In this document: piece by piece, positions 16,101 through 22,231 of the stretch | Numbering within the stretch: the stretch's first letter is position 1 | How the letters are laid out: every line of letters starts with the position of its first letter | Origin: a virus | Length of the DNA: 22,231 nucleotides | IMG/VR virus record: IMGVR_UViG_3300044645_000418 | Coordinates: 1-22,231 of that record | Direction: 5' to 3' (one strand) | The notes under the pieces: generated by a model | What the model saw: only the letters and a program-made list of their open reading frames with translations | Database searches by the model: none | What the model was told of the DNA's origin: nothing | Made by a program: the position numbers and the translations under genes

Positions 16101-17809
16101 GCACCAAGAATTGCCTGCGGGTTTTTAGACTCAAGCGCCTGCAATAGCGATACCGCTCGGCCAGCAATAACCGTGTCCCTGCTGTTTGCTAGTTGCCCCA
16201 AGGACGTAATTGCCTGCCCGTACTGACCATTCTGGACAGCCATAAGGGCAGACGCTCCCTTGGCCGCATCTCCAAGAGTAAATCCGGTATCGCCTATAGA
16301 TGTGCCAAGGACATCTTGCCCAAGGTTGCTGCCTGCCACTGTTGAAAGCAGCCCTGACCAGTTGCCACTCTTAATTGCGTTTGCTGCGTTTGCGCCCGTA
16401 GCAATGTTTTGGAACGTAGAGGTCGGGATACCCGCAAGACTGCCCGTATTGACCACAGCGCCAGAGATGGGGTCAATTGCCGTTGCTGCGCCAGACAGCC
16501 CACCAAGACCCCCTGCGGCAGCCGCAATTGCACCGAGGTAATTGCCTTGACTTGCTTGTAAAGCAGAGTTGACAAACATCCCATACGGGCCGAGCGCGGG
16601 AAGTACAAGACTCCCTATTTGCATCAAAGATGCCGCGCTCTCCGCAGAGTAATCAAACGGTTTTTGACGAATTACTCTACCTTCCGCATCGTACTCAATG
16701 AATACGCCGCTATCACTGCCGGTAAAAATTCTGTTTGTCGAACCGGTTACTCTCCCTTGCGGGTCGTAGGTAATCGTTGTCTCTATTGGCTTGCCGTTTT
16801 CACCAATAGTGCTTCTTGTTGCGTTATACCCACCAAGAATCTTGTCCGCATCAGTTACTTGCCTATCAGGAATATCAAACCCACTTGGGTCTGGGCGGTA
16901 TGTTTCAAATGGTGTGATATTCCAGCCGCTCACATTCGTGCCAACCATGTCAGGCCGGTCAAACGCACCCTCTGCCGCAGCAGATGCAGCAGCATAATCA
17001 CGTCGATACTGCTCAAGCGAACGCTGTGCAAAGTTGGGATCGGTCTGATTCAGGTATGTAATAAATGAGGCCGGGTCTGTAGGCGCCGCAGCCGCAGGTG
17101 CGGGAGCAGGAGTAGGCGCAGGGGCCGGAGCAGCAGGTGCAGGCGCAGGGACAAATGGCTCTACCGGCCCTTCTGTCAGGCCCGCTTGTTCAAGTTGGTC
17201 GTAGACTGTGGCGGGAGCAGCAACAGGTGCAGGAGCCGGGGTCGGCGCAACGGGCGCAACATAAGGAGTCTCCACAAAAGATGTTGGAGCAGGCGCCGGA
17301 GCAGGTGCTGGGGTGGGAGCGGGAGCGGCAACAGGCGCGGCAGGCGGCTGAGTCCCAGTCGCCCGGTAGTAATCATCCAGCGTGAAGTTGGTGCCGAGAT
17401 TGGTGTTAAACAGGTCAACACCTTGCTGCGGAGTAAGCCCTTGCTCGCGGATGTAGTCAAGTCCCCGCTGGGTGGCGACAGTGTCGTCTGCCCCGCCCTG
17501 ATAAATATAGTCCTTGAAGTTAAACGCGGCGGGTGCTGGCGCAGGAGTTGGTGCAGCAGTCAGAGCCTGATACTCGGGCGACTTCAAGAACTCTGACCGA
17601 ACCATCTCAGGCGTGTACCCCTGAGTGTTCATGGCATTCAGCCAGAAGTTGTATCCGCCCTCATCCGGCGCACGATTGAATACGCTTTGGTACAGGCCCG
17701 TCAGAGTCTCCGCATTATTAGGCTGCGCCGTCTGCCCACCTACGATGTTCCGCAGATAGTCTTCATTGGCAGAGTCATCAAACTCCTGCTCAGTAAACAG
17801 TCGCGCCAT
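13154..17809 (-). CDS. Very large virion protein with DUF4214 domain, membrane-like module and Pro/Ala-rich tail (1551 aa)
   Basis: ATG 17809 is 4 nt after the preceding TAA. Residues 35-83 match DUF4214 ([18 protein letters not shown], then [13 protein letters not shown]), a helical domain of cell-surface and adhesin-type proteins. Pro/Ala linkers (about 86-250) separate short helical blocks such as [17 protein letters not shown]. Gly/Ala/Ser-rich segments occupy about 380-640. Residues 796-1046 resemble the module at residues 62-354 of the giant protein ([14 protein letters not shown] versus ESIEEGGGQVFKNI). Residues 1155-1457 are almost pure Pro, Ala, Ser and Thr. The last 90 residues return to normal sequence, ending [11 protein letters not shown]. 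No enzyme motif is visible. It may be a tail-associated or internal protein with a rigid stalk; this is inference. DUF4214 and gene boundaries are the firmest parts. Confidence 0.85.
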   Translation of the reverse strand: MARLFTEQEFDDSANEDYLRNIVGGQTAQPNNAETLTGLYQSVFNRAPDEGGYNFWLNAMNTQGYTPEMVRSEFLKSPEYQALTAAPTPAPAPAAFNFKDYIYQGGADDTVATQRGLDYIREQGLTPQQGVDLFNTNLGTNFTLDDYYRATGTQPPAAPVAAPAPTPAPAPAPAPTSFVETPYVAPVAPTPAPAPVAAPATVYDQLEQAGLTEGPVEPFVPAPAPAAPAPAPTPAPAPAAAAPTDPASFITYLNQTDPNFAQRSLEQYRRDYAAASAAAEGAFDRPDMVGTNVSGWNITPFETYRPDPSGFDIPDRQVTDADKILGGYNATRSTIGENGKPIETTITYDPQGRVTGSTNRIFTGSDSGVFIEYDAEGRVIRQKPFDYSAESAASLMQIGSLVLPALGPYGMFVNSALQASQGNYLGAIAAAAGGLGGLSGAATAIDPISGAVVNTGSLAGIPTSTFQNIATGANAANAIKSGNWSGLLSTVAGSNLGQDVLGTSIGDTGFTLGDAAKGASALMAVQNGQYGQAITSLGQLANSRDTVIAGRAVSLLQALESKNPQAILGATQQFSAAMSEPERTNRLPSTAPSSTTQVTGGDLQTTGLSNVDDLLSVLEGTGGTLPTAGAGTAATSGASQFTVGSQLPSGTSIETDNQSIAANLIKDLVPPGQMSPSLLNWAASYVYAGNQDKLRDAVNNWLQGNGMVAAPNLGSARVTSGVVTGEGFRVDETGRSSDIGYDTSGRPASLTQVVGVTGKLTDFDRYMQYMDKYPNAAVSFDEWQAMGGRTNPAQVSQIAGDVAKNVAIGTAALAQSPFVFADMIAGRTTSGAREELSSYISSVMQSLSPEFKANQEEMNKLLGADPSLWETAKAYGLNPQQLLGFVAQTSPTMLAGGAAGLGIRLVGGGLAASEAAAIIANAGVHGAQSAVNVMDQARQMGYSDAQALEMARGTAGLTGIISAAAQKFVPGAMSLESRLIGSTQGAIKGALTRYGGELASEEIEEGSAKIINNMMVGRPWNEGLSRTMVEAAVASGALMAGVDAAYSLPQVGAGTSGGTAANTPVITGQGGQVLTLGDVLGTPSTTVTTGSAFDLGGLDSQTIINDYVNEVLLGGAPSVNINPNTIVMTGMDQSGNLTTLTAGDLGLTQSVTATSGPKTPTAPAPSPAPATAPVPSPAPAPTTTPSPATAPSTTPSPAPAPTTTPAPAPTTTPAPAPTTTPAPAPTTTPAPAPTTTPSPAPAPTTTPAPAPSTTPAPAPTTTPAPAPTTTPAPAPSTAPSPAPSPAPAPSVAPSPAPAPAPSVAPSPAPSPAPSPAPAPSPAPAPSPAPSPAPAPSPAPAPSPAPSPAPSPAPSPAPAPSPAPAPSPAPAPSPAPAPSPAPAPAPAPTPVPPPPPPVEPPPPVPPVEPPPPPPPEPPPPPPPPVVPPVPPTPPKPPVKPPVRPPVRPTVRPQGRFTPMPEQGAAQPAQMRPGLADVFYGKGAVQFGEKSKSMADVSDFQGRKEQARRSMELALEGEGGENGSEDAYTRLMSLAEENPVATVDELMNIIGRG
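13440..14345 (-). repeat. Degenerate coding repeat: Pro/Ala/Ser/Thr tail of the 1551-aa protein
   Basis: About 300 codons are built from short Pro-containing units. Going 5' to 3' on the coding strand, an array of PAPAPTTT-type 8-residue units (24 bp, about 13990-14290) gives way to PAPAPS units (about 13650-13980), then to a PPPPPVEPP zone (about 13510-13650) and a basic PVKPPVRP zone. The DNA units differ mainly at third codon positions (GCG, GCA, GCC and GCT for Ala), so protein periodicity is kept while DNA identity is lost. The Gly/Ala-rich frame on the + strand here is its shadow. Confidence 0.9.
17080..17345 (-). repeat. N-terminal Pro/Ala linker repeats of the 1551-aa protein
   Basis: Two or three clusters of APAPTPAP-like codons are separated by short unique segments ([26 protein letters not shown]). 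Composition resembles the long C-terminal tail, but the copies are shorter. They probably act as spacers between the DUF4214 domain and downstream helical blocks. Confidence 0.7.
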
Positions 17810-17813
17810 GATC

Positions 17814-19181
17814 TTATTGCGTCAGGTCGTAGAAGGACAACGATCCAACCACGTCACCCGTGGTTGCGCCCGATACAGTTCTGACAGCGACGGTGTAGAT
17901 GTCACTGACCCCGGCAATCGTTGCGCCAAGTTGCAGGTCAAAGTTGTATCCTGTGGCCGCGCTTGTGTTGCCCACGCCACCTGAGCCAGTCGAAGTCACA
18001 TAGTCCGTCTGCACTATGGAGCCACCCGTAGTGGCCGTGGCTGCTACATCAAACTCCACATTGGAATCAGTTGGCACTGCCGTCCATGACGCGGCAGTCA
18101 GTGTGGGGTTCTTGATCAGCGCCACTTCATAGTTCTGATTGGTCGTCGGCAGAACCTGCACCCGGTTGGGAAGAACCACTGCGCCCGTGCGGCCAGAGGC
18201 AAGGCGAATGGAGACCACGGGCAAGAAAGTGGACCCGATTGTGCCCAGGACTGTGGTGCGTCGCGCCACATGGTCAATGGATGTCTGCTCAAACCCACCT
18301 TCGGAGATGACCGAGCAGCAGATGGCTTTCATCGAAGCCGCTACAGCAGCCGTGGTGGTCACAATCTCATATCGCACCGGCAGGATAGCCGTGGTCATGT
18401 AGACGTTGGTGATCTCGTTGGCGTTGTTAAACGTGTGGCAGACGATGTACTGGCCGTTGATGATGAATCCGCACCGGACTGATCCGACGCCAAGCCACTC
18501 AAAATCCATCCACAAAATCTGAGCCTTGGACGGATCAAGCGTGTAGCCAGAGTCCCCCGTGCCGTCCAACTTGTCGCCGTTCCAATCTTCCTGATTGACC
18601 GTCCGAACATTGGAAACAGAGCCTGTGACGTAAGAGCGCAGGACGAAAGAGTAAACCCCATCGACGCGCTGGAAGAACACACCGTTCTGGTCGTTGTAGT
18701 ACCCCACGCGCTGCGTGAGGTTCAGGCTCATGCTGCTGTCCATCACGAAGGTGGCAAGCACCAACAGGCCCTTCCCTGGCTGATACGGAAATGAGCGATA
18801 GGACTGCCGCAGGACAGAACCGACACCGGCCCCGGTGACTTCCATCTTCACTGCCGCTTCATTGGACAGGAAGGATGTTGTGCCTGTTCCGGTCGTGGCC
18901 ACGTCGAACTGGTTGTCCGCAGCGTAACGGTTCTGGCTGTCGAAGAGCGTGTATGGCTGACTGACCCGCAGCCGTCCAAAGGCATCCGTATTGGTGCCAC
19001 CAATAGAGATTGGGATGGGTACGGTTGTAGTCACGAGACCCCTCAGTATTGCGTCTAAACGGTTGAAGTACAGACGCAGGACGTTGTTGAACTGCTCCTG
19101 ATACCGAGAGTCGTAGTCCCCGGGTGCCAGGGGAAGATTGGGCGGCGCAGGTACGGTGACATTTTCGACAAGCAGTGTCAT
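17814..19181 (-). CDS. Beta-rich virion structural protein (455 aa)
   Basis: I place the start at ATG 19181, which overlaps the upstream TGA as ATGA. A longer frame to 19229 would add 16 residues lying wholly within the previous gene. The N-terminus (NLPLAPGDYDSRYQEQFNNVL, then a short helix LRLYFNRLDAILRGL) looks like an anchoring segment. After GTNTDAFGRLRVSQPYTLFD the protein becomes Ser/Thr/Val/Gly-rich with alternating hydrophobic residues, typical of beta-sandwich or fibre proteins. The GGTNTDAFGRLRVSQP block is one I associate with a widespread uncultured-phage structural family. Its place next to the tail-hub-like gene suggests a tail-associated or host-contact role, which is inferred. 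The end is PSLSFYDLTQ-like (GSLSFYDLTQ) and unremarkable. Confidence 0.82.
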   Translation of the reverse strand: MTLLVENVTVPAPPNLPLAPGDYDSRYQEQFNNVLRLYFNRLDAILRGLVTTTVPIPISIGGTNTDAFGRLRVSQPYTLFDSQNRYAADNQFDVATTGTGTTSFLSNEAAVKMEVTGAGVGSVLRQSYRSFPYQPGKGLLVLATFVMDSSMSLNLTQRVGYYNDQNGVFFQRVDGVYSFVLRSYVTGSVSNVRTVNQEDWNGDKLDGTGDSGYTLDPSKAQILWMDFEWLGVGSVRCGFIINGQYIVCHTFNNANEITNVYMTTAILPVRYEIVTTTAAVAASMKAICCSVISEGGFEQTSIDHVARRTTVLGTIGSTFLPVVSIRLASGRTGAVVLPNRVQVLPTTNQNYEVALIKNPTLTAASWTAVPTDSNVEFDVAATATTGGSIVQTDYVTSTGSGGVGNTSAATGYNFDLQLGATIAGVSDIYTVAVRTVSGATTGDVVGSLSFYDLTQ

Positions 19182-21058
19182 CTGCGGCCATCCATCCGAA
19201 CGTCGATACGGGGTGAGCCCAATTGCCACGCCACGCCGAGATCATTGGACTCGGCTTTCATAATCAACTGCCGCCCACGAACCCGGATGTAAACGATGTT
19301 GGTGAACTGCTCAATTGGCACCGTAGCCGTGCGCGTGACCGCCGCACTGCTTGAACCGCCCAAAGACTGAGGGTTGTTAAACCCTGAGCCTGCTCCCTTC
19401 ATGGGGATGAGCGACATGGTTAGTTGCGGATTGTTGGCCGTCGAGCCTGTAAACGTCACGTCCGGCAGCATGCGCCAGATGAAGCCAAAGTTCTGCCCGT
19501 CTTCAATGTCGAACTCGGCAGATTCGATGTAGGCGTTGATTGCAGTGGGCGTCCCGGTGGCGTTGTCATCGACGCCGTTCTCGTGCTCCACGATGTTGCC
19601 CAGGTACGTCGCGGCGATTGGGTAGTCTTGCAAGCCGGAGTCAAGCCATGCCGTCCTGGCCATCGTGCCGTAGTACCAAATCTTCTCCAGGTAGTTGAAG
19701 ACAACGTACCTGTCGATGGTCATTGAGTTGGCCGAGCAGTAGAACCACCAGACTTCATTGAAGCCTTCGTTCGTTCCGGCAAAGACCTGAGCCGCTTGAG
19801 ACTGATTGAAATCTCCAAACACATGGCGTCGCAGGTCACTTGGCAAGGTCTGAATACGACCGTCGTAAGCGTAGAACTTGTCCACCCCCATCCAGTAGAT
19901 CACGCCGGAGCCAATGGCCAGGGCATTCGGACTGAGGATGGATATGTTGCTGCCAAGCGTCTGAGCGCCCCAAACCTCTGGTGCGCCGAGATACTGCAAG
20001 GAGTAAACAGCAGAGTCCGTGAAGACTACGATTTCCTGACGGGCTTGGATGGCTGCAATGATCTCGCTGCCGTCAGAAAGCCGAAGACTGCCCGCCTGAT
20101 TGGTTGCTGCCGGGGTCCAATCCGTCGCACTCTCTTGGTCTGACCACCGAATCAGCATGGGGTCGAGTACAGACGATCCAATCTCATTGCACCCAAAAGC
20201 AAAAACGAATCGGTTTATGTCTGATACGAAGACCAAGTTCTGCTTGGTCGGCACACCGTTGGCCCCGGACAAGGTGGAGAGATCAACCCCACGGGTGTTT
20301 ACACCGGTCGTGGCATCCCAGTAGTACATGCCGCCACCGCGAGGTCCAAACACCAAGTCCTCGCCCCAGTTCTTCTGGCTCCACAACTGGATGGATGTAC
20401 TAGAAGTCCCGCCAACACCCCACGCCCCCGCGCTCCACGCACCGGCTCCCCATCCCGTGAGAGGAATGGCCGTAGCCGACCCGGTGTTTAACTGATACGC
20501 GGCAACAACTGCCGCACCGCCCCCCGGAGAACCGGCGATGGCTGTGGCGTTGGGTGTGACCGAGATGGTGATGGTGTAGGTGTCAACGCTTGTCACCGTG
20601 ACCTGAAACTCTTGGTTCAGGACGGCAGCAGTCACGTTGGTGCCCACGCCACCAATATCAACGGCGCCGCTGAAGGTCACAAAGTCCCCTGTGACGCAGC
20701 CATGTGCTGTGTCCGTGACCGTGACCGTGGTCGAGGCGGTCAGTGCAAAGGGATTGTTGTTGATCGTGACCGTCGCACGGATCGGCGTGATGTCGTAGTA
20801 AACACCACCACGGGCGATGTAAAACTTAAGATTGGTGCCCAGCGCAATCAAATTTAGATTGCCCAAGGTTACCCAGTTCCACAGGGAACGGCAGACACCA
20901 AGGAACGTACTGGCAGAAATGCGAGCCCATCCACCAATCTTCTCGGGAGTGCCTTGGCGGAAGCGCACCTTGTCGCACTCATACCAACCGTTCTCGGACG
21001 TATACCGGGTGTTCTCCTTGTTTACACCGGGCTTGAGAGTGAGTTTCTTGAGCGGCAT
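19178..21058 (-). CDS. Tail hub/nozzle-like protein (P22 gp10 / T7 gp12-type, tentative) (626 aa)
   Basis: ATG 21058 is preceded by GGGAG at 21068-21072 (9 nt spacing). The opening is LKPGVNKENTRYTSENGWYE, then CDKVRFRQGTPEKIGGW, followed by repeated beta strands with aromatic turns (GVYYDITP, VVFTDSAVYSLQYLG, GVIYWMGVDKFYAYDG, EVWWFYCSANSMTIDRYVVF). Such strand repeats fit a beta-propeller of the kind in short-tail hub proteins (P22 'DNA stabilisation' gp10, T7 gp12). Residues 96-188 look like an inserted Ig-like domain (TVTVTDTAHGCVTGDFVTFS, VTVTSVDTYTITIS). The role would be closing the portal channel and forming the tail tube. I rate gene existence as certain and the exact family as moderate; the overall virion role also rests on position. 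Confidence 0.8.
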   Translation of the reverse strand: MPLKKLTLKPGVNKENTRYTSENGWYECDKVRFRQGTPEKIGGWARISASTFLGVCRSLWNWVTLGNLNLIALGTNLKFYIARGGVYYDITPIRATVTINNNPFALTASTTVTVTDTAHGCVTGDFVTFSGAVDIGGVGTNVTAAVLNQEFQVTVTSVDTYTITISVTPNATAIAGSPGGGAAVVAAYQLNTGSATAIPLTGWGAGAWSAGAWGVGGTSSTSIQLWSQKNWGEDLVFGPRGGGMYYWDATTGVNTRGVDLSTLSGANGVPTKQNLVFVSDINRFVFAFGCNEIGSSVLDPMLIRWSDQESATDWTPAATNQAGSLRLSDGSEIIAAIQARQEIVVFTDSAVYSLQYLGAPEVWGAQTLGSNISILSPNALAIGSGVIYWMGVDKFYAYDGRIQTLPSDLRRHVFGDFNQSQAAQVFAGTNEGFNEVWWFYCSANSMTIDRYVVFNYLEKIWYYGTMARTAWLDSGLQDYPIAATYLGNIVEHENGVDDNATGTPTAINAYIESAEFDIEDGQNFGFIWRMLPDVTFTGSTANNPQLTMSLIPMKGAGSGFNNPQSLGGSSSAAVTRTATVPIEQFTNIVYIRVRGRQLIMKAESNDLGVAWQLGSPRIDVRMDGRR

Positions 21059-21073
21059 ATCGGTATTCTCCCG

Positions 21074-21577
21074 TCAAGACAGGAAAAGGGCAATCTCGGC
21101 TTCCCTGCGTTTAACCAGACCCGGCAGGACTTTGCCGCCACCCATCGTCCACTGGCGGAAGGCGTCTGCCGCTCCGTTCCAGTCATCCCGATTGGCACGC
21201 ATCCTGATCTGACTGCGCTGAAGGTTACCTAGCCCTGCATTAAAGGCAAAACTGACCAAAGCGTCAAAAGAGCCTTGACGCCCAGGTACACCGGGAACAA
21301 GTCGAAGAACACCACGTTCAAACACGACGACATCAGCGTGGAATAGTTCGTCGATCTCCGTCTTAGTCCAGACACGGTTGTCCTCCGGCTTCAGGGGGAA
21401 CTCGTTGCGGAGCATCCCGGTATACCCTTCTTTGCGGATGACCGGGAGCCTGATCTGCTCTTGGTACAGGACGTGGCCATAGCCAATCGTCCAGATGTGG
21501 GCAGGGCAAAGGTAGGGTTTACTCCTAAACCCCTCATACTTGTGCATGAGGTCTTCGCCCGCCTTGCTCAGTTTCAC
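21074..21577 (-). CDS. Endolysin, GH24 (T4-like) lysozyme (167 aa)
   Basis: This is a muramidase that cleaves the MurNAc-GlcNAc beta-1,4 bond of peptidoglycan at lysis. The catalytic segment is YE15GFRSKPYLC24PAHIWT30IGYGH, that is E-x8-C-x5-T. In T4 lysozyme the middle residue is Asp20; Cys at this place is a recognised natural and engineered variant of the family. Further support comes from the LVSFAFNAGLGNLQRS motif and the C-terminal LPGLVKRREAEIALF, both typical of GH24. There is no signal peptide or N-terminal anchor, so export should depend on the holin. The GTG start overlaps the holin TGA (GTGA), with GGAG at 21584-21587. Length is normal for the family, with a longer loop (about residues 38-75) between the catalytic motif and the helical domain. 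Confidence 0.93.
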   Translation of the reverse strand: MKLSKAGEDLMHKYEGFRSKPYLCPAHIWTIGYGHVLYQEQIRLPVIRKEGYTGMLRNEFPLKPEDNRVWTKTEIDELFHADVVVFERGVLRLVPGVPGRQGSFDALVSFAFNAGLGNLQRSQIRMRANRDDWNGAADAFRQWTMGGGKVLPGLVKRREAEIALFLS

Positions 21578-22077
21578 TTCTTACTCCACTGGCGAGAACC
21601 GAACCAGTAGCCAATGATGCCCCCGAGGATCGCCATCTCATCAGCGGAGAAGATCAGGTCGGAGTACAGAATGATGTCGTCCATGCTCTGAATGAGCGTT
21701 GGATGGTTCCACAGATACCACGCCATGAAGGCGTTGATGGCCACCAACTCAAAGACGAAGATATAGGTGACGGTAGGCCGCACGGTGCCGGTGTAGTTCA
21801 CCACCCACCGGGAAGCCTTATCCATGATCTTCTGGTCATGCGCCAGAGCCGCCTCGGTCATCCGAGCGTCGGTCTCCATCGCCACCTGCTCGGTACGAAT
21901 CTCCTCCATCCGGGCCTGGGCGGCAAAACCTGCCGCTGCCAGTTGGAGTTCCCGCTCGGTCTGAACCTGGGCCAACTTCAGTTCATGGGCTTGGTCTGCC
22001 TTGTTCTGGAAATACTCAAGCAATTTGGGCAGGCCCGAGAGCAGCAAGCCCCCAAGGGTGGAAAGCAAGGACAGCAT
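21574..22077 (-). CDS. Holin, 3TM (GTA-type) family (167 aa)
   Basis: This is a membrane protein that times lysis by permeabilising the inner membrane for the endolysin. The N-terminus (LSLLSTLGGLLLSGLPKLLEYF, about residues 2-23) is a hydrophobic or amphipathic helix. Residues 30-90 form a long charged helix (HELKLAQVQTERELQLAAAG). Residues 97-122 are a transmembrane segment (TYIFVFELVAINAFMAWYL) after VRPT, and 144-160 form the last one (SADEMAILGGIIGYWFGSRQ). VRPxxTY and a C-terminal GYWFGSRxW are hallmarks I associate with the 'holin of 3TMs' family. The ATG overlaps the preceding stop as TAATG, with AAAAGGAG at 22085-22092. It is translationally coupled to the endolysin. Confidence 0.88.
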   Translation of the reverse strand: MLSLLSTLGGLLLSGLPKLLEYFQNKADQAHELKLAQVQTERELQLAAAGFAAQARMEEIRTEQVAMETDARMTEAALAHDQKIMDKASRWVVNYTGTVRPTVTYIFVFELVAINAFMAWYLWNHPTLIQSMDDIILYSDLIFSADEMAILGGIIGYWFGSRQWSKK

Positions 22078-22231
22078 TACTTGGCTCCTTTTAAGAATTT
22101 CTCGCGCTCTTCAAGGAGTTTGACCTTCACCTGAAGGTCGTTGATGTCCTTGTAGATTTGTTCCTTCAGGATGGCCCTGCGCTCTGCGCTGATGGGACTA
22201 TCAGTCGGGACGCCCTCCTTCGTGATGAGGG
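22077..22231 (-). CDS. C-terminal part of a coiled-coil small protein (open at right edge)
   Basis: The - strand frame is open from the window edge to TAA at 22077-22079, giving 50 residues. It opens LITKEGVPTDSPISAERRAI and continues as one charged helix (LKEQIYKDINDLQVKVKLLE, then ERE and KFLKGAK) with a heptad-like spacing of Ile, Leu and Val. Its stop overlaps the holin ATG, so it is part of the same transcript and probably the first visible gene of the lysis cassette. It has no transmembrane segment in the visible part. A lysis accessory is possible from position, but I do not recognise a family and the N-terminus lies outside the window. Confidence 0.75.
   Translation of the reverse strand, partial: LITKEGVPTDSPISAERRAILKEQIYKDINDLQVKVKLLEEREKFLKGAK

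Noticed and set aside
19182-19229. Longer start for the 455-aa virion protein
   Set aside because: The extra 16 residues lie inside the tail-hub gene. The ATGA overlap at 19178-19181 fits the operon's coupling style.
1-22231. tRNA, integrase/attachment site or IS element
   Set aside because: No cloverleaf-like segment, recombinase motif or inverted-repeat-bounded transposase was seen on reading both strands.

Overview
The window reads as part of the genome of a tailed bacteriophage, most likely a short-tailed (podovirus-like) phage of an aquatic Gram-negative bacterium. The grounds are a GH24 endolysin next to a three-helix (GTA/3TM-type) holin, a tail-hub-like protein, a run of large alanine/glycine/proline-rich virion proteins of the kind seen in uncultured freshwater and marine phages, and one giant multidomain 'polyvalent' protein. 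GC is about 56%, coding density is close to 100%, and no gene-free stretch exceeds about 20 bases. I see no integrase, tRNA, rRNA, CRISPR, IS element or intrinsic terminator. Terminase, portal and major capsid genes are not in the window. The host assignment is inference.

Left end (1-1158, + strand): a tightly overlapping cluster of small genes. It holds the tail of an unknown ORF, an acidic 67-aa protein, a 90-aa protein with a GTG start, a 103-aa Cys-rich probable zinc protein, and a 96-aa YbcO/DUF1364-like HNH-type nuclease that starts at TTG behind a perfect GAGGAGG. This looks like the end of an early/accessory operon.

Rest (1151-22231, - strand): one late operon transcribed from the right edge leftward, with junctions of -4 to +15 nt. 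In transcription order it contains a partial coiled-coil ORF, holin, GH24 endolysin, tail-hub/nozzle-like protein (626 aa), virion protein (455 aa), a 1551-aa protein with a DUF4214 domain and a very long Pro/Ala/Ser/Thr tail, a 341-aa protein with a 'DGEFVIP' C-terminus, a 284-aa protein, a 582-aa helical protein, and a giant protein of about 2784 aa. The giant gene is split by one apparent single-base deletion near 2888-2891, leaving 2245-aa and 580-aa open frames.

How they fit: the holin and endolysin open the cell. The 626-aa and 455-aa proteins probably form or decorate the tail. The 284/582/giant trio sits where T7-like phages carry internal (ejection) proteins, so the giant protein is plausibly injected with the DNA. 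It carries two HExxH metallopeptidase-like domains, an ART-PolyVal-like ADP-ribosyltransferase domain, a ParB-like domain and an LPD38-like C-terminus. A recurring R-[K/F]-S-[L/M] motif falls between these modules and could mark processing sites. The 1551-aa and giant proteins share a membrane-like module. The word GTTTA/TAAAC is strongly over-represented across the window in both orientations.
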